A stretch of 64,000 nucleotides of DNA from Bacteroidales bacterium (GTDB lineage Bacteria > Bacteroidota > Bacteroidia > Bacteroidales > UBA932). The DNA is taken from positions 1 to 64,000 of the forward strand of contig JAILIM010000024.1 in assembly GCA_024695285.1 (NCBI GenBank), read 5' to 3'. The notes beneath the pieces were generated by a model. That model worked only from the letters and a program-made list of their open reading frames with translations, was not told the DNA's origin and did no database searches. A program made the translations under genes and the position numbers. Positions 49,416-58,864 of this stretch are shown one piece after another; position 1 is the stretch's first letter; each line of letters begins with the position of its first letter.

Positions 49416-50398
49416 TGTTCTTCGAGTATCCCAAACTGCTGTGGCTGCTTCTGGTGCCGGCGCTGCTCGTAGCCCACTACTTGTGGATGGAGTTGGGGTC
49501 ACGCAGGCCGCACATGCGCGTGTCGACCTCATCCCCCTGGATGCGCGGCGGCACTTCCGTGCTCGCATTCCTGCGTCACCTGCCCTTCCTGCTGCGCACC
49601 GCCGCCCTCGTGCTCATAGTGGTCGCATTAGCGCGCCCCCGTTCCAGCACCGAGGTGGAAAAGATTGACACAGAAGGCATTGACATCACCCTGGCGATGG
49701 ACGTGTCCACGAGTATGCTCGCCCGGGATTTCACGCCCGACCGTATCAGCGCCGCCAAGGACATCGCCATCGAATTCATCGCCCAGAGGCCTTCTGACCG
49801 CATGGCAATCGTGGTCTTCGCCGGCGAGAGCTACACCCAGTGCCCCCTGACCACCGACCGCGCCACCCTGATCAACCTGATGAAGGAAGTCCAGACGGGA
49901 CTCATCGAAGACGGCACCGCTATCGGCAACGGCCTTGCAACTGCCGTAGCCAGGATGAAGGATTCGGACGCCAAGAGCCGCGTGGTCATCCTGCTGACCG
50001 ACGGTGTCAACAACTCCGGAGAAGTCTCCCCGCAGACTGCCGCAGAGATTGCAAAAACTTATGGTATAAGGGTTTACACCATAGGTGTCGGAGCCAACGG
50101 GATGGCCCCGTATCCGGTTATGACGCCCTGGGGTGTGGAGATGCAGCAGATGAAGGTCGAAATCGACGAGAACCTGCTCAAGGAGATTGCCGACGTGACC
50201 GGCGGACGCTATTTCCGCGCAACCGACAACACCAAGCTGTCGGAGATTTATTCCGAAATCAACAAGATGGAGAAGGCCCGCACGACCATCGACAGCTTCC
50301 CCGTCTATAAAGAACTGTTCGGCAAGTATGCCCTTGCAGCGCTGATCTGTCTGCTGCTCGAGCTGCTTGTCCGTCTGCTTATCAGGAGGATGCCGTGA
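49415..50398 (+). CDS. batA: BatA: membrane VWA-domain protein
   Basis: 327 aa. Two N-terminal transmembrane helices (LLWLLLVPALLVAHYLW; FLLRTAALVLIVVALARP) and one near the C-terminus (YALAALICLLLELLVRLL). In between is a VWA domain with the metal-binding MIDAS motif DVSTSMLARDF and LTDGVNNSGEVS, exposed to the cytoplasm or periplasm as in other Bat proteins. BatA and BatB form a complex needed for full aerotolerance and stress resistance in Bacteroides. It overlaps batB by 4 bases. Confidence 0.93.
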   Translation: MFFEYPKLLWLLLVPALLVAHYLWMELGSRRPHMRVSTSSPWMRGGTSVLAFLRHLPFLLRTAALVLIVVALARPRSSTEVEKIDTEGIDITLAMDVSTSMLARDFTPDRISAAKDIAIEFIAQRPSDRMAIVVFAGESYTQCPLTTDRATLINLMKEVQTGLIEDGTAIGNGLATAVARMKDSDAKSRVVILLTDGVNNSGEVSPQTAAEIAKTYGIRVYTIGVGANGMAPYPVMTPWGVEMQQMKVEIDENLLKEIADVTGGRYFRATDNTKLSEIYSEINKMEKARTTIDSFPVYKELFGKYALAALICLLLELLVRLLIRRMP

Positions 50399-51399
50399 TG
50401 CTGTACTTTGCGAATCCCGAATATTTCTGGCTTCTGCTGCTGGTGCCGCTCATTCCGGTCATCTACGGAGTGGTGCGCGCCCTGCGCCGCCGCCGCATAA
50501 TGTCGTTCGGCGACGAGCAGCTCGTCCGTGCCCTTATGCCTTCATGGTCCGGTCCGAAGGGCTGGATACGCATAATACTCTTTACCCTTGCGTTCTTCTG
50601 CTTCATCATAGGCATCTCCCGCCCGCAGATGGGCGCCAAGCTCAAGGAGCATGAAGCCAAGGGCGCCGAGATCATGATATGCCTCGACGTGTCCAATTCG
50701 ATGCTTGCCGAAGACTACTCCCCATCGCGCCTGGACCGCGCCAAACTCGCGATTTCCCGCGTGGTAGACAAGCTCCAGGGCGACAGGATAGGGCTCATTA
50801 TCTTCGCCGGGACCTCTTTCGTCCAGCTGCCTATCACCACCGACTACGTGTCGGCGAAGATGTTCCTGGGCAGCATAGACACCGGCTCCGTGCCCGTCCA
50901 GGGCACCGCAATCGGCGACGCCATACTGACCGCGGCCAAGAGCTTCAGCGCCCAGAGCGAAAAGAGCCGCGCCATCATCGTGATCACAGACGGTGAGAAC
51001 CACGAAGATGACGCTGTGGACGCCGCCAGGCAGGCAGCGGAACTGGGGATCAAGGTCTACACTGTCGGCGTCGGGTCGCTTCGCGGCCAGCCCATCCCCA
51101 AGGACGGGGAGCTGATGAAAGACAGCGAGGGCAACATCGTGGTGACCCGCCTGGACGAGGCCACGCTGAGGAAAATCGCCGAAGTCGGCGGCGGCGCCTA
51201 CGTCCACGCCGGCAACGAAGAATTCGGTCTCAACCCCATAGTGGACGACATCAAAAAGATGGAGGCCGAGAAATACAATTCAATCGTTTTCGAGGAATAC
51301 GACGAGCAGTTCATGTATTTCTTCGGGGCGGCTTTCTTGCTGCTCGTCATTGAAATGCTCATCGGAGACAGAAAGCACAAGAGGAGATTATTTGAATGA
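50395..51399 (+). CDS. batB: BatB: membrane VWA-domain protein
   Basis: 334 aa, paralogous to BatA. N-terminal helices (YFWLLLLVPLIPVIYGVV; IILFTLAFFCFIIGISRPQM), MIDAS DVSNSMLAEDYSPSRLDR with ITDGENHEDDAVD, and a C-terminal helix (FMYFFGAAFLLLVIEMLI). A tail of basic residues (DRKHKRRLFE) follows. It differs from BatA in its longer VWA loop (GQPIPKDGELMKDSEGNIVV). Overlaps both neighbours by 4 bases. Confidence 0.93.
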   Translation: MMLYFANPEYFWLLLLVPLIPVIYGVVRALRRRRIMSFGDEQLVRALMPSWSGPKGWIRIILFTLAFFCFIIGISRPQMGAKLKEHEAKGAEIMICLDVSNSMLAEDYSPSRLDRAKLAISRVVDKLQGDRIGLIIFAGTSFVQLPITTDYVSAKMFLGSIDTGSVPVQGTAIGDAILTAAKSFSAQSEKSRAIIVITDGENHEDDAVDAARQAAELGIKVYTVGVGSLRGQPIPKDGELMKDSEGNIVVTRLDEATLRKIAEVGGGAYVHAGNEEFGLNPIVDDIKKMEAEKYNSIVFEEYDEQFMYFFGAAFLLLVIEMLIGDRKHKRRLFE

Positions 51400-52133
51400 A
51401 ACGGCTGATTAACATATTGTTGCTTCTGTGCGTCACGTCCCTTGCCCTCAGTGCGCAGATCGACAGGCGGGAAGTGCGCACCGGCAACCGCAAGTTCAAG
51501 AAAGGCGAATTCAAGGAGGCCGAAATCGACTACCGGAAGGCAGTGGTCAAGGATTCCCTGTCCGTGGCCGGCGAATACAATCTCGCATCCACGCTGTACA
51601 AGCAGCAGGACTGGGAGGGCGCCGACAAGTCCCTGCAGACCATAAAGGACGTTGCTCCCGCAGGGGAAAACGCCGCCCGCTGGCACTACAACTGCGGTGA
51701 CGTCGCCCTGCAGAAAAAGGATTACGCTGCCGCCGTGAAGGCATTCCGCGAAGCCCTGCTCCTGACCCCGGACGACCTGGACGCCAAGGAAAACTACATC
51801 TACGCCAAGAAAATGCTTGAAAACCAGCAGAATGGCGGCGGCGGCCAGAACCAGGACCAGCAGGATCAGAACCAGAACCAGGACCAGAATCAGAATCAGG
51901 ACCAGCAGCAAAACCAGGAACAGGACCAGAACCAGGATCAGCAGCAGCAACAGCAGGACCAGCAGGACAAGAACCAAGACCAGCAACAACAGCAGCAGGA
52001 GCAGAAAATCTCTCCCCAGCAGGCCCAGCAGATGCTGAAAGCCATCCAGGCCAAGGAAAAGGAGACCCAGGACAAGGTCAAGAAGGAAAAAGCAGAGATG
52101 CTTAAGTCCCGCCAGAAAGAAAAGAATTGGTAG
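51396..52133 (+). CDS. batC: BatC: TPR protein with long Gln/Asn-rich tail
   Basis: 245 aa with signal peptide MKRLINILLLLCVTSLALSA. TPR repeats span residues about 30-135 (YNLASTLYKQQDWEGADKSL; WHYNCGDVALQKKDYAAAVK). Residues about 143-207 are almost only Gln, Asn and Asp in short repeats (QNQDQNQNQDQQQNQEQDQN), then a basic helical end (KEKETQDKVKKEKAEMLKSR). BatC is the periplasmic TPR partner of BatA/BatB; the low-complexity tail is common but of variable length in Bacteroidales. It overlaps batB by 4 bases and ends 2 bases before the next gene. Confidence 0.9.
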   Translation: MKRLINILLLLCVTSLALSAQIDRREVRTGNRKFKKGEFKEAEIDYRKAVVKDSLSVAGEYNLASTLYKQQDWEGADKSLQTIKDVAPAGENAARWHYNCGDVALQKKDYAAAVKAFREALLLTPDDLDAKENYIYAKKMLENQQNGGGGQNQDQQDQNQNQDQNQNQDQQQNQEQDQNQDQQQQQQDQQDKNQDQQQQQQEQKISPQQAQQMLKAIQAKEKETQDKVKKEKAEMLKSRQKEKNW

Positions 52134-52135
52134 CC

Positions 52136-54745
52136 ATGAGACGTATCGCTTTAATACTCACCGCATTGCTTGCCGGCACCCTCGCCGCCACCGCCCAGAA
52201 CGAGATAAAAGTCAACGTGCAGAACCTGGTGGCGGTCGACGAACAGTTCAACGTGACCTTCGTCATCGAAGGCGAAGGCAAGCCCTCCAGCTTCAGCTGG
52301 GAGCCCGGCAGCGATTTCCAACTGGTCTGGGGCCCGCAGAAAGGCACCTCCAGCTCCATCAGCATAATCAACGGCAAAAAGACGCAGTCGTCCCAGACCA
52401 CCTACACCTACGTGCTCATGCCGCGGAGCGCCGGCACTTTCCAGCTCCCCGCCGCAACCGCCTCCATCAAAGGCAAGGAAATCACGTCCAGGAGCGTGAC
52501 CGTGCAGGTAGTCACCAACGGCGCCCAGCCGGGAACCCAGGGTCAGCAAGGACAGCAGGGCGGCACACAGCAGTCCCAGGGCGGCGCCCAGAATCCCGCC
52601 CAGACCGGTACCATCCCCTCCGACGACATCTTCCTGCGCCTGACGGTCAGCAAGACCAAAGCCGTTGTGGGCGAGACCCTCAGCGCCACCCTTAAGCTCT
52701 ACAACAGGGTGAATATCAGCGGCTTCGAAGACGCACGCTTCCCCAGCTTCAACGGCTTCTGGAGCCAGGAGGTGCAGGCCCCCAGCAACATTGAATTCCA
52801 CCGCGAAAGCGTCGGCGACCGCATCTACGACGCCGCCGTGCTCCGCAGCTGGACGCTCATTCCCCAGCAGGCCGGCGACATCACCATCGACCCCGCCGAA
52901 CTGGTGTGCCTGGTCAACGTCCGCACGCAGCGCACCGGCAGCGGCAGCATCTTCGACAGCTTCTTCCAGGATGACTACCGCACCATACGCAAGCGGGTGA
53001 CCACTCCTGCCATCAAGATACACGTGTCCAAGGTGCCCGCAGGCGCCCCTGCATCATTCGGAGGCGGCGTGGGCAACTTCCGGATGAGCGCCACCCTGAC
53101 CCGTGACTCCCTGCAGACCCACGACGCCGCGGCGCTTAAGGTCACCATCACCGGCAAGGGCAACATCTCCCTCCTGGAGGCCCCTAAGGTGGATTTCCCG
53201 CCTGACTTCGAAGTCTACGACGTCAAGACCAGCGAATCCGGAAGCTCCAAGACCTTCGAATATCCGTTCATTCCGCGCAGCCACGGCAACTTCGTCCTCG
53301 GCCCGGTGGAATATAGCTACTACGACGTGGCGGCGGGCAAATTCGTGACGCTGCGCAGCACCGAGATGCCCGTCAAGGTGGGCAAGAGCGCCGATGTCGC
53401 TCCCGTCCAGGGCGGCGGCCAGCTGGTCACCAACCCGGGCCGCAAGGACGTGCGCGACCTCGGAAGCGACATACGCTTCATAGCGACACGCAAGCCCGCG
53501 CTTTCGCGCGCCGGGTGGTTCTTCGTGGGCTCTGCCCCCTTCTGGCTGATCGCCGCTCTGCTGTGCATCATTGCGGCGGCGGTGTATTTTGGCACCCGCA
53601 AGATCTGGGAGCGCAGGGCCGACGTGGCAGGCAGCAAGAACAGGGCGGCCACCAAGATGGCCCGCAAGCGCCTCGCCCTCGCCGGAGACTTCCTCAAGAA
53701 AGACCTCTACACCGCATTCTATGAAGAGCTCCACAAGGCCCTGCTGGGCTTCGTGGGCGACAAGCTCAACATGCCTGCGGCCGACCTCAATAAAGACAAT
53801 ATCAGCGAGCGCCTGACGGAGGGAGGTGTGCCTTCCGAACTTGCCGGCCGATTCATCGGCCTGCTCGACGCCTGCGAGTTCGCCCGCTACGCCCCTTCGG
53901 AGGGCCACGAAGCCATGAACGCCCATTTCGAGGGCGCCGTGAGCGTGATTTCAGAAATAGATTCAGTGATGAAACATAAGCCTAAGAGTGCCGCGGGAGC
54001 CGCTTTGCTGGCCGCCTTGCTGCTGGCGCTGCCCCTTTCCGGATATGCAGCCCCCGACACCGACGCCCTCTGGGAGCAGGGCACAGCCGCCTACGGCGAA
54101 TCCCGCTGGCAGGATGCCGTCGACGCCTGGACTCAGATTGCGGACGCAGGCCAGGAGAGCGCCTCTCTCTACTACAACATCGGCAACGCATTCTACAAGG
54201 GAGGCGAGCCCGCCCGCGCCATACTCTGGTACGAAAGGGCGTTGAAAGTGGACCCGTCTTATGAAGACGCCAGGGTGAACCTGGAATTCGTGAACAGCCA
54301 GATCCAGGACCGCATCGAGGAAGTGCCGGAGTTCTTCCTGGAGGCCTGGGGGCGCAGGATGTGCTGGTCGCTGCCTTCGAATGTGTGGGCCATCCTCTGT
54401 CTGGTGCTGTTGGGAGGCACCCTTGCCTGCGTGCTTCTTTTCCTGCTCGGGACGGGAAGGACGCGCAAGATCGGTTTCTTCGCCGGGCTGGTGCTCCTGC
54501 TCGGCACGCTCCTGTGCCTCGATTTCGCCTTCTGGCAGCGCACGGACGCCCTCAAGCACGACGGCGCCATCGTGACGGAAGCCGTGGCGGAGGTCAAGAG
54601 TTCACCCGGCAGCGGAGTGAGTCTCTTCGTGCTCCACGAGGGCACCAAGGTAAGGATCCTGGAGACCGTGGGCGACTGGCAGAACATCTCTCTTGCCGAC
54701 GGCCGCCAGGGCTGGATCCCCTCCGGGAACCTGACGGTTATCTGA
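52136..54745 (+). CDS. batD: BatD-BatE fusion protein
   Basis: 869 aa from the ATG at 52136. Signal peptide MRRIALILTALLAGTLAATA. Residues about 20-460 are BatD (oxygen tolerance) Ig-like domains (VNVQNLVAVDEQFNVTFVIE; QQAGDITIDPAELVCLVNVR). A transmembrane helix (FWLIAALLCIIAAAVYFG) and cytoplasmic helices follow. A second hydrophobic segment near residue 622 (GAALLAALLLALPLSGYAAP) looks like a former BatE signal peptide. After it come TPR repeats (LYYNIGNAFYKGGEPARAIL), two more helices and a C-terminal SH3-like domain (VRILETVGDWQNISLADGRQ). In most Bacteroides batD and batE are separate genes; here they form one frame without a stop. Confidence 0.85.
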   Translation: MRRIALILTALLAGTLAATAQNEIKVNVQNLVAVDEQFNVTFVIEGEGKPSSFSWEPGSDFQLVWGPQKGTSSSISIINGKKTQSSQTTYTYVLMPRSAGTFQLPAATASIKGKEITSRSVTVQVVTNGAQPGTQGQQGQQGGTQQSQGGAQNPAQTGTIPSDDIFLRLTVSKTKAVVGETLSATLKLYNRVNISGFEDARFPSFNGFWSQEVQAPSNIEFHRESVGDRIYDAAVLRSWTLIPQQAGDITIDPAELVCLVNVRTQRTGSGSIFDSFFQDDYRTIRKRVTTPAIKIHVSKVPAGAPASFGGGVGNFRMSATLTRDSLQTHDAAALKVTITGKGNISLLEAPKVDFPPDFEVYDVKTSESGSSKTFEYPFIPRSHGNFVLGPVEYSYYDVAAGKFVTLRSTEMPVKVGKSADVAPVQGGGQLVTNPGRKDVRDLGSDIRFIATRKPALSRAGWFFVGSAPFWLIAALLCIIAAAVYFGTRKIWERRADVAGSKNRAATKMARKRLALAGDFLKKDLYTAFYEELHKALLGFVGDKLNMPAADLNKDNISERLTEGGVPSELAGRFIGLLDACEFARYAPSEGHEAMNAHFEGAVSVISEIDSVMKHKPKSAAGAALLAALLLALPLSGYAAPDTDALWEQGTAAYGESRWQDAVDAWTQIADAGQESASLYYNIGNAFYKGGEPARAILWYERALKVDPSYEDARVNLEFVNSQIQDRIEEVPEFFLEAWGRRMCWSLPSNVWAILCLVLLGGTLACVLLFLLGTGRTRKIGFFAGLVLLLGTLLCLDFAFWQRTDALKHDGAIVTEAVAEVKSSPGSGVSLFVLHEGTKVRILETVGDWQNISLADGRQGWIPSGNLTVI

Positions 54746-54746
54746 A

Positions 54747-54776
54747 TTTGTTTCTCGGGAATTTTATTTATATTTG
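54747..54776 (+). promoter_or_regulatory. Promoter of the exbB-exbD-tonB operon
   Basis: TTTG (54747-54750), 18 bases, then TATATTTG (54769-54776), 22 bases before the start at 54799. Confidence 0.6.
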
Positions 54777-54798
54777 TAGGTTAAAGATTTTATAAGAT

Positions 54799-55503
54799 AT
54801 GCTCAACTACCTTCTTCAGGCAGACATCGTGGATGCGGTACAGGCCGCACCGGTGCAGCAGGAAATGTCCTACTCCCTTATTGATATGGCCGTCAAGGGC
54901 GGCTGGCTAATGATCGTACTCCTTGTCCTGTCGGTCATAGCCATCTACATTTTCGGCAAGAAATGGTGGATGATCCGTCAGGCGTCCAAGGTCGACAAAG
55001 ACTTCATGATGGACATCAGGGATTACATCCACGACGGCAAAGTCAAGTCCGCCAAGACCCTCTGCTCCAAGTTCGACACCCCCGTGGCCAGGATGGTGGA
55101 GGCAGGCATCGACCGTATCGGCAAGCCCCTCGGCGACATCCAGACCGCAGTCGAGAACGTGGGCAACGTCGAAGTGGCCCGCCTCGAAAAGGGACTTCCC
55201 TACCTTGCAATGATAGCCGGCGGCGCCCCGATGATCGGATTCCTCGGCACCGTGATGGGTATGGTGCAGGCCTTCTTCAACATGTCCCAGGCCGGCAACA
55301 ACATCGACATCACCCTGCTTTCCAGCGGTATCTACACAGCCATGATCACCACCGTGGGCGGCCTTATCGTCGGTATCATCGCATACTTCGGCTACAACTG
55401 GCTGACCTCCAAGGTCTCCAACGTGGTGTTCCAGATGGAGAGCAGCACAATTGAATTCATGGACCTCCTGGACGAGCCCGCAGGCGCTAAAGAAGAAGAA
55501 TAA
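54799..55503 (+). CDS. exbB: ExbB/TolQ/MotA family proton channel protein
   Basis: 234 aa with three transmembrane helices: GWLMIVLLVLSVIAIYIF, a helix pair around AMIAGGAPMIGFLGTVMGMV and MITTVGGLIVGIIAYFGYNW. The segment GTVMGMVQAFFNMSQAG is the conserved ExbB/TolQ motif. It powers TonB-dependent outer-membrane transport using the proton gradient. It is followed directly by exbD and a TonB-type gene, and overlaps exbD by one base. Confidence 0.93.
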   Translation: MLNYLLQADIVDAVQAAPVQQEMSYSLIDMAVKGGWLMIVLLVLSVIAIYIFGKKWWMIRQASKVDKDFMMDIRDYIHDGKVKSAKTLCSKFDTPVARMVEAGIDRIGKPLGDIQTAVENVGNVEVARLEKGLPYLAMIAGGAPMIGFLGTVMGMVQAFFNMSQAGNNIDITLLSSGIYTAMITTVGGLIVGIIAYFGYNWLTSKVSNVVFQMESSTIEFMDLLDEPAGAKEEE

Positions 55504-55913
55504 TGGCACTCAAAAGAATCACAAAGGCGGATCCCAACATGTCGATGTCGAGCATGACCGACATAGTGTTCCTCCTGCTCATTTTCTTCCTTGTGACATC
55601 GACGCTCGTGAATCCGAACGCCTTGAAGCTCCTGCTCCCTAAGAGCACCGGCCAGGTGGGCGCAAAGGCCACCGTGAGCGTCTCCATAAAGGACTGGGGC
55701 GAAGACCGCTACACCTTCCACATCAACGGCGACGAGACCCCCCTCCCCTTCGAGCAGGTTGAGGACGGACTGGTGGAACTCCTTCAGACAGAGGAAGATC
55801 CCACCTTCTCCATCTACTCCGACGAGAGCGTCCCCATCAAGGAAATAGTGCAGGTGATGAACATCGCCAAACGCAACCATTATAAAGTCATACTCGCCAC
55901 GCAACCAGAATGA
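55503..55913 (+). CDS. exbD: ExbD/TolR family protein
   Basis: 136 aa. A single N-terminal transmembrane helix (SSMTDIVFLLLIFFLVTSTL) contains the conserved Asp (D in MTDIVF) that carries protons in ExbD/TolR. A periplasmic domain follows (VSVSIKDWGEDRYTFHINGD; IVQVMNIAKRNHYKVILATQ). It is the ExbB partner. It overlaps the TonB-type gene by 4 bases. Most ExbD proteins have a second paralogue nearby in Bacteroidota; only one is encoded here. Confidence 0.93.
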   Translation: MALKRITKADPNMSMSSMTDIVFLLLIFFLVTSTLVNPNALKLLLPKSTGQVGAKATVSVSIKDWGEDRYTFHINGDETPLPFEQVEDGLVELLQTEEDPTFSIYSDESVPIKEIVQVMNIAKRNHYKVILATQPE

Positions 55914-56692
55914 AACAGTATCTCCGCGAAAGAGGTGAAAGGGAGCGCAACTCCGTGTTGACCGGCATCGTCATGACGCTGGTCGTCCACGTCTGTGCGG
56001 CAGTGCTTGTGTCCTTCACGGGCATCAAGTACCTCTACCCTCCGCCTGCCGAGAACACTTTCCTTCTGGATTTCGAGGATGAGCTTGTCGATCCCGACCA
56101 GAAGGCCGGCCGGCAGCCCAGGGGCGAGGACGTGGACAAGGAAAAGCCCATCGAGCTCGTCCAGCGCAGCGAGTCCCCCAACGTCTCCAAAAACCAGAAC
56201 AAGACTCCCGCGACCAAGCCCGACAATTTCGGCGACGTGGACGTCACGGAGCCCGAGCGCGAAAAGGAGCCCGAGCTCGACCCGAGGGCCACTTTCCCCG
56301 GCATGGCGAAGAAAGACACTACCCTGACTGCCCAGCACAACGCCTCTGACGAATCCGCAACATACAAGCCCGGTCAGCCTGCCGGCAATGTACCAAAAGG
56401 CAACACCGATGGCAAGCCCAACGCCCACCTGGAGGGCCGCACGGTGGACAAAGCCGGCCTGAAAAAGCCTGTCTATGTCTCTCAGGAGAGCGGCAAGGTG
56501 GTCGTGAAAATATGGGTGGACCAGTACGGCAAGGTCCAGAAAGCGGTCCCCGGAGCGGACGGCACCACCGTCACCGACAAGGCCCTCTGGACCGCAGCAC
56601 GCAACGCAGCACTTGAAACGGGCTTCAACATGAGCCCGAACGCCCCTGCCCTGCAGGAAGGCACCATAACATACATTTTTAACCTGAAATGA
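55910..56692 (+). CDS. tonB: TonB-type energy transducer
   Basis: 260 aa. Cytoplasmic basic start, one transmembrane helix (VLTGIVMTLVVHVCAAVLVS), then a long charged Pro/Lys/Glu-rich periplasmic linker (FGDVDVTEPEREKEPELDPR) and a C-terminal beta-rich domain (GKVVVKIWVDQYGKVQKAVP; LQEGTITYIFNLK) similar to the TonB C-terminal domain. With ExbB/ExbD it should energise TonB-dependent receptors such as SusC-type transporters. No receptor is encoded in this window. Confidence 0.85.
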   Translation: MKQYLRERGERERNSVLTGIVMTLVVHVCAAVLVSFTGIKYLYPPPAENTFLLDFEDELVDPDQKAGRQPRGEDVDKEKPIELVQRSESPNVSKNQNKTPATKPDNFGDVDVTEPEREKEPELDPRATFPGMAKKDTTLTAQHNASDESATYKPGQPAGNVPKGNTDGKPNAHLEGRTVDKAGLKKPVYVSQESGKVVVKIWVDQYGKVQKAVPGADGTTVTDKALWTAARNAALETGFNMSPNAPALQEGTITYIFNLK

Positions 56693-56716
56693 TGACTTTG
56701 TCATCGCCCCACAGCA

Positions 56717-57979
56717 ATGGAAGGATTTTCTAAAGACGGCCGAAAACTTAGACCAAGGAAAACTGCCGGCAATGCCGCGCGTTCCGAAAAAGTTGATTTC
56801 CAATCCGAAGGCGAACGCCGCCCCTATGGCGAGCGCCGCAGTTTCGGTGAGCACAGACCTTATGGCGACCGCAGACCCTACGGAGACCGCAAGCCCTATG
56901 GCGACCACAGGCCCCAGGGAGAGCACCGTTCCTACGGTGACCGCCCTCAGCATCCCTTCGGGGACAGGCCGCAGCACGCCTATGGCGAGCGTCCGCAGCG
57001 CCCCTACGGTGAGCACAAGCCCTACGGCGAAAGGCCCCAGGGCGAGCACCGCCCCTACGGCGAGCGTCCCTACGGCGAGCGTCCGCAGGGAGACCGCCCG
57101 CAGCGCCCCTACAAAGCCGGCGCCCGCAAAGGCGGCAAGCGCCCCGGCCCCAAGTCTCCTTTCTCCAAATCCTCCGATGAGGGCATAAAGCGCATGATCA
57201 GCCGCAGGCCCGTGGTGGACCGCGACTACGACGGCCCTTCCTACGAGCCCGAGATGGCAAAGGACGAGATCCGTCTCAACCGCTTCATCGCCAACTCCGG
57301 AGTGTGCTCCCGCCGCGAAGCCGACACCTTCATCCAAGCCGGTTGCGTGACCGTGAACGGAGAGGTGGTCACCGAGCTTGGCACCAAAGTGAACATTTTC
57401 AACGACGACGTCCGCTTCAACGGCGAGCGCCTCAAGGGCGAGACAAAGGTGTATATAGTGATGAACAAGCCCAAGGGCTACGTGACTTCCGCATCCGACC
57501 CCCACGCCGACAAGACCGTGATGGATCTTATAAAGGATTGTCCCACACGTGTTTATCCTGTCGGACGCCTGGACAAGGCGACCACCGGTGTGCTGATGTT
57601 CACCAATGACGGCGAGATCGCCGAACGCCTCACCCACCCGTCCTACGACAAGAAGAAGATATACCAGGTGGCCCTGAACCGCAACCTCACCCAGGAAGAC
57701 TACGACAAGATACTCGAAGGCATCACGCTCGGAGACGGCTTCGTGCGCGCCGACGCCCTCGAGTTCGTCGACGAAGGCGACCACAGCAAGCTCGGCATCG
57801 AAATCCATTCCGGAAAGAACCGCATCGTGCGCCGCATCTTCGAATCCCTCGGTTACACGGTCAAAGCTCTCGACAGGGTCTATTTCGCAGGCCTCACAAA
57901 GAAGGGCCTCAAGAAGGGAGCCTGGCGCTACCTCTCTGAGAATGAAGTGAATATGCTGAAGATGGGGGCCTACGTATAA
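56717..57979 (+). CDS. Rlu/Rsu-type 23S rRNA pseudouridine synthase with repetitive basic N-terminus
   Basis: 420 aa. Residues about 35-135 are short tandem repeats of the form RPYGE/RPYGD (about 20 copies, as RPYGDRRPYGDRKPYGDHRP). After that comes an S4 RNA-binding domain (LNRFIANSGVCSRREADTFI) around 184-245 and the catalytic pseudouridine synthase domain with the Asp in VGRLDKATTGVLMFTNDG. The RluB/RsuA fold is clear. The unusual basic, Tyr/Gly-rich N-terminus, also seen to differing lengths in related Bacteroidota, is probably a disordered RNA-binding arm. It shares one base with era. Confidence 0.88.
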   Translation: MEGFSKDGRKLRPRKTAGNAARSEKVDFQSEGERRPYGERRSFGEHRPYGDRRPYGDRKPYGDHRPQGEHRSYGDRPQHPFGDRPQHAYGERPQRPYGEHKPYGERPQGEHRPYGERPYGERPQGDRPQRPYKAGARKGGKRPGPKSPFSKSSDEGIKRMISRRPVVDRDYDGPSYEPEMAKDEIRLNRFIANSGVCSRREADTFIQAGCVTVNGEVVTELGTKVNIFNDDVRFNGERLKGETKVYIVMNKPKGYVTSASDPHADKTVMDLIKDCPTRVYPVGRLDKATTGVLMFTNDGEIAERLTHPSYDKKKIYQVALNRNLTQEDYDKILEGITLGDGFVRADALEFVDEGDHSKLGIEIHSGKNRIVRRIFESLGYTVKALDRVYFAGLTKKGLKKGAWRYLSENEVNMLKMGAYV

Positions 57980-58860
57980 TGGATCATCGTTCCGGTTTCG
58001 TCAATATTATCGGCAACCCCAACGTGGGCAAGTCCACGCTGATGAACGCCCTGGTGGGTGAAAAGCTTTCGATAGTCACCGCCAAGGCCCAGACTACTCG
58101 CCACCGCATAATGGGCATAGTCAACGGCGAGGACTGGCAGATTGTGTATTCCGATACCCCCGGTATACTGAAGCCCTCATACAGGCTCCAGCAGAACATG
58201 ATGAACTTCGTGGACGGCGCCATCGGCGATGCCGACATCATCCTGTATGTCACCGACACCGTCGAGACTCCCGACAAAAACGGGGACTACGTGGAGAAGC
58301 TCCAGCGTATCCAGTGCCCTGTGATCGTGGTTATCAACAAGATAGACATCTCCGACCAGGAGAAGGTGCTCGCCCTCGCGCAGTGGTGGAAGGAGCAGCT
58401 TCCGAATGCTGACGTGATTCCCGCCAGCGCTCAGGAGCGCTTCAACCTCGACACCATACTGCAGGCCGTGGTGGAAAAGCTCCCCGTGTGCCCGCCCTGG
58501 TTCGACAAGGATGCTTTCACCGACAAGAACCTGCGTTTCTTCGCATCGGAGATCATCCGCGAGAAGATACTGCTCAACTACAAAGAAGAGATTCCCTACA
58601 GCTGCGAGGTGGGCATCGAGGCCTTCAAGGAAGGCGCAGAGCGCTACGACATCGACGCCGTCATCTACGTGATGCGCGAATCGCAGAAGGGCATCGTCAT
58701 AGGCAAGAAGGGCGCCGCCCTGAAAAAAGTCGGCACCCAGGCCCGCATCGACATGGAAGATTTCTTCCAGAAAAAGGTTTTCCTGAGCATTTTCGTGAAG
58801 GTGGACCCGGACTGGAGGGAGAATAAACGAGAACTACGCCGCTTTGGCTACGAAGACTAG
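57979..58860 (+). CDS. era: Ribosome assembly GTPase Era
   Basis: 293 aa, usual Era size. The GTPase domain has GNPNVGKSTLMNALVGEKLS (G1), TAKAQTTRHRIMG (G2), YSDTPGILKPSYRLQQ (G3) and VINKIDI (G4). The C-terminal KH domain contains VIYVMRESQKGIVIGKKGAA. It binds 16S rRNA 3' end during 30S maturation. Start overlaps the synthase gene by one base. Its stop lies 4 bases before the topoisomerase start chosen at 58865. Confidence 0.96.
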   Translation: MDHRSGFVNIIGNPNVGKSTLMNALVGEKLSIVTAKAQTTRHRIMGIVNGEDWQIVYSDTPGILKPSYRLQQNMMNFVDGAIGDADIILYVTDTVETPDKNGDYVEKLQRIQCPVIVVINKIDISDQEKVLALAQWWKEQLPNADVIPASAQERFNLDTILQAVVEKLPVCPPWFDKDAFTDKNLRFFASEIIREKILLNYKEEIPYSCEVGIEAFKEGAERYDIDAVIYVMRESQKGIVIGKKGAALKKVGTQARIDMEDFFQKKVFLSIFVKVDPDWRENKRELRRFGYED

Positions 58861-58864
58861 AGAT

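Noticed and set aside
55880..57808. 642-codon minus-strand frame
   Set aside because: Antisense to the TonB-type and pseudouridine synthase genes; the repetitive region makes it look protein-like, but it has no domain.
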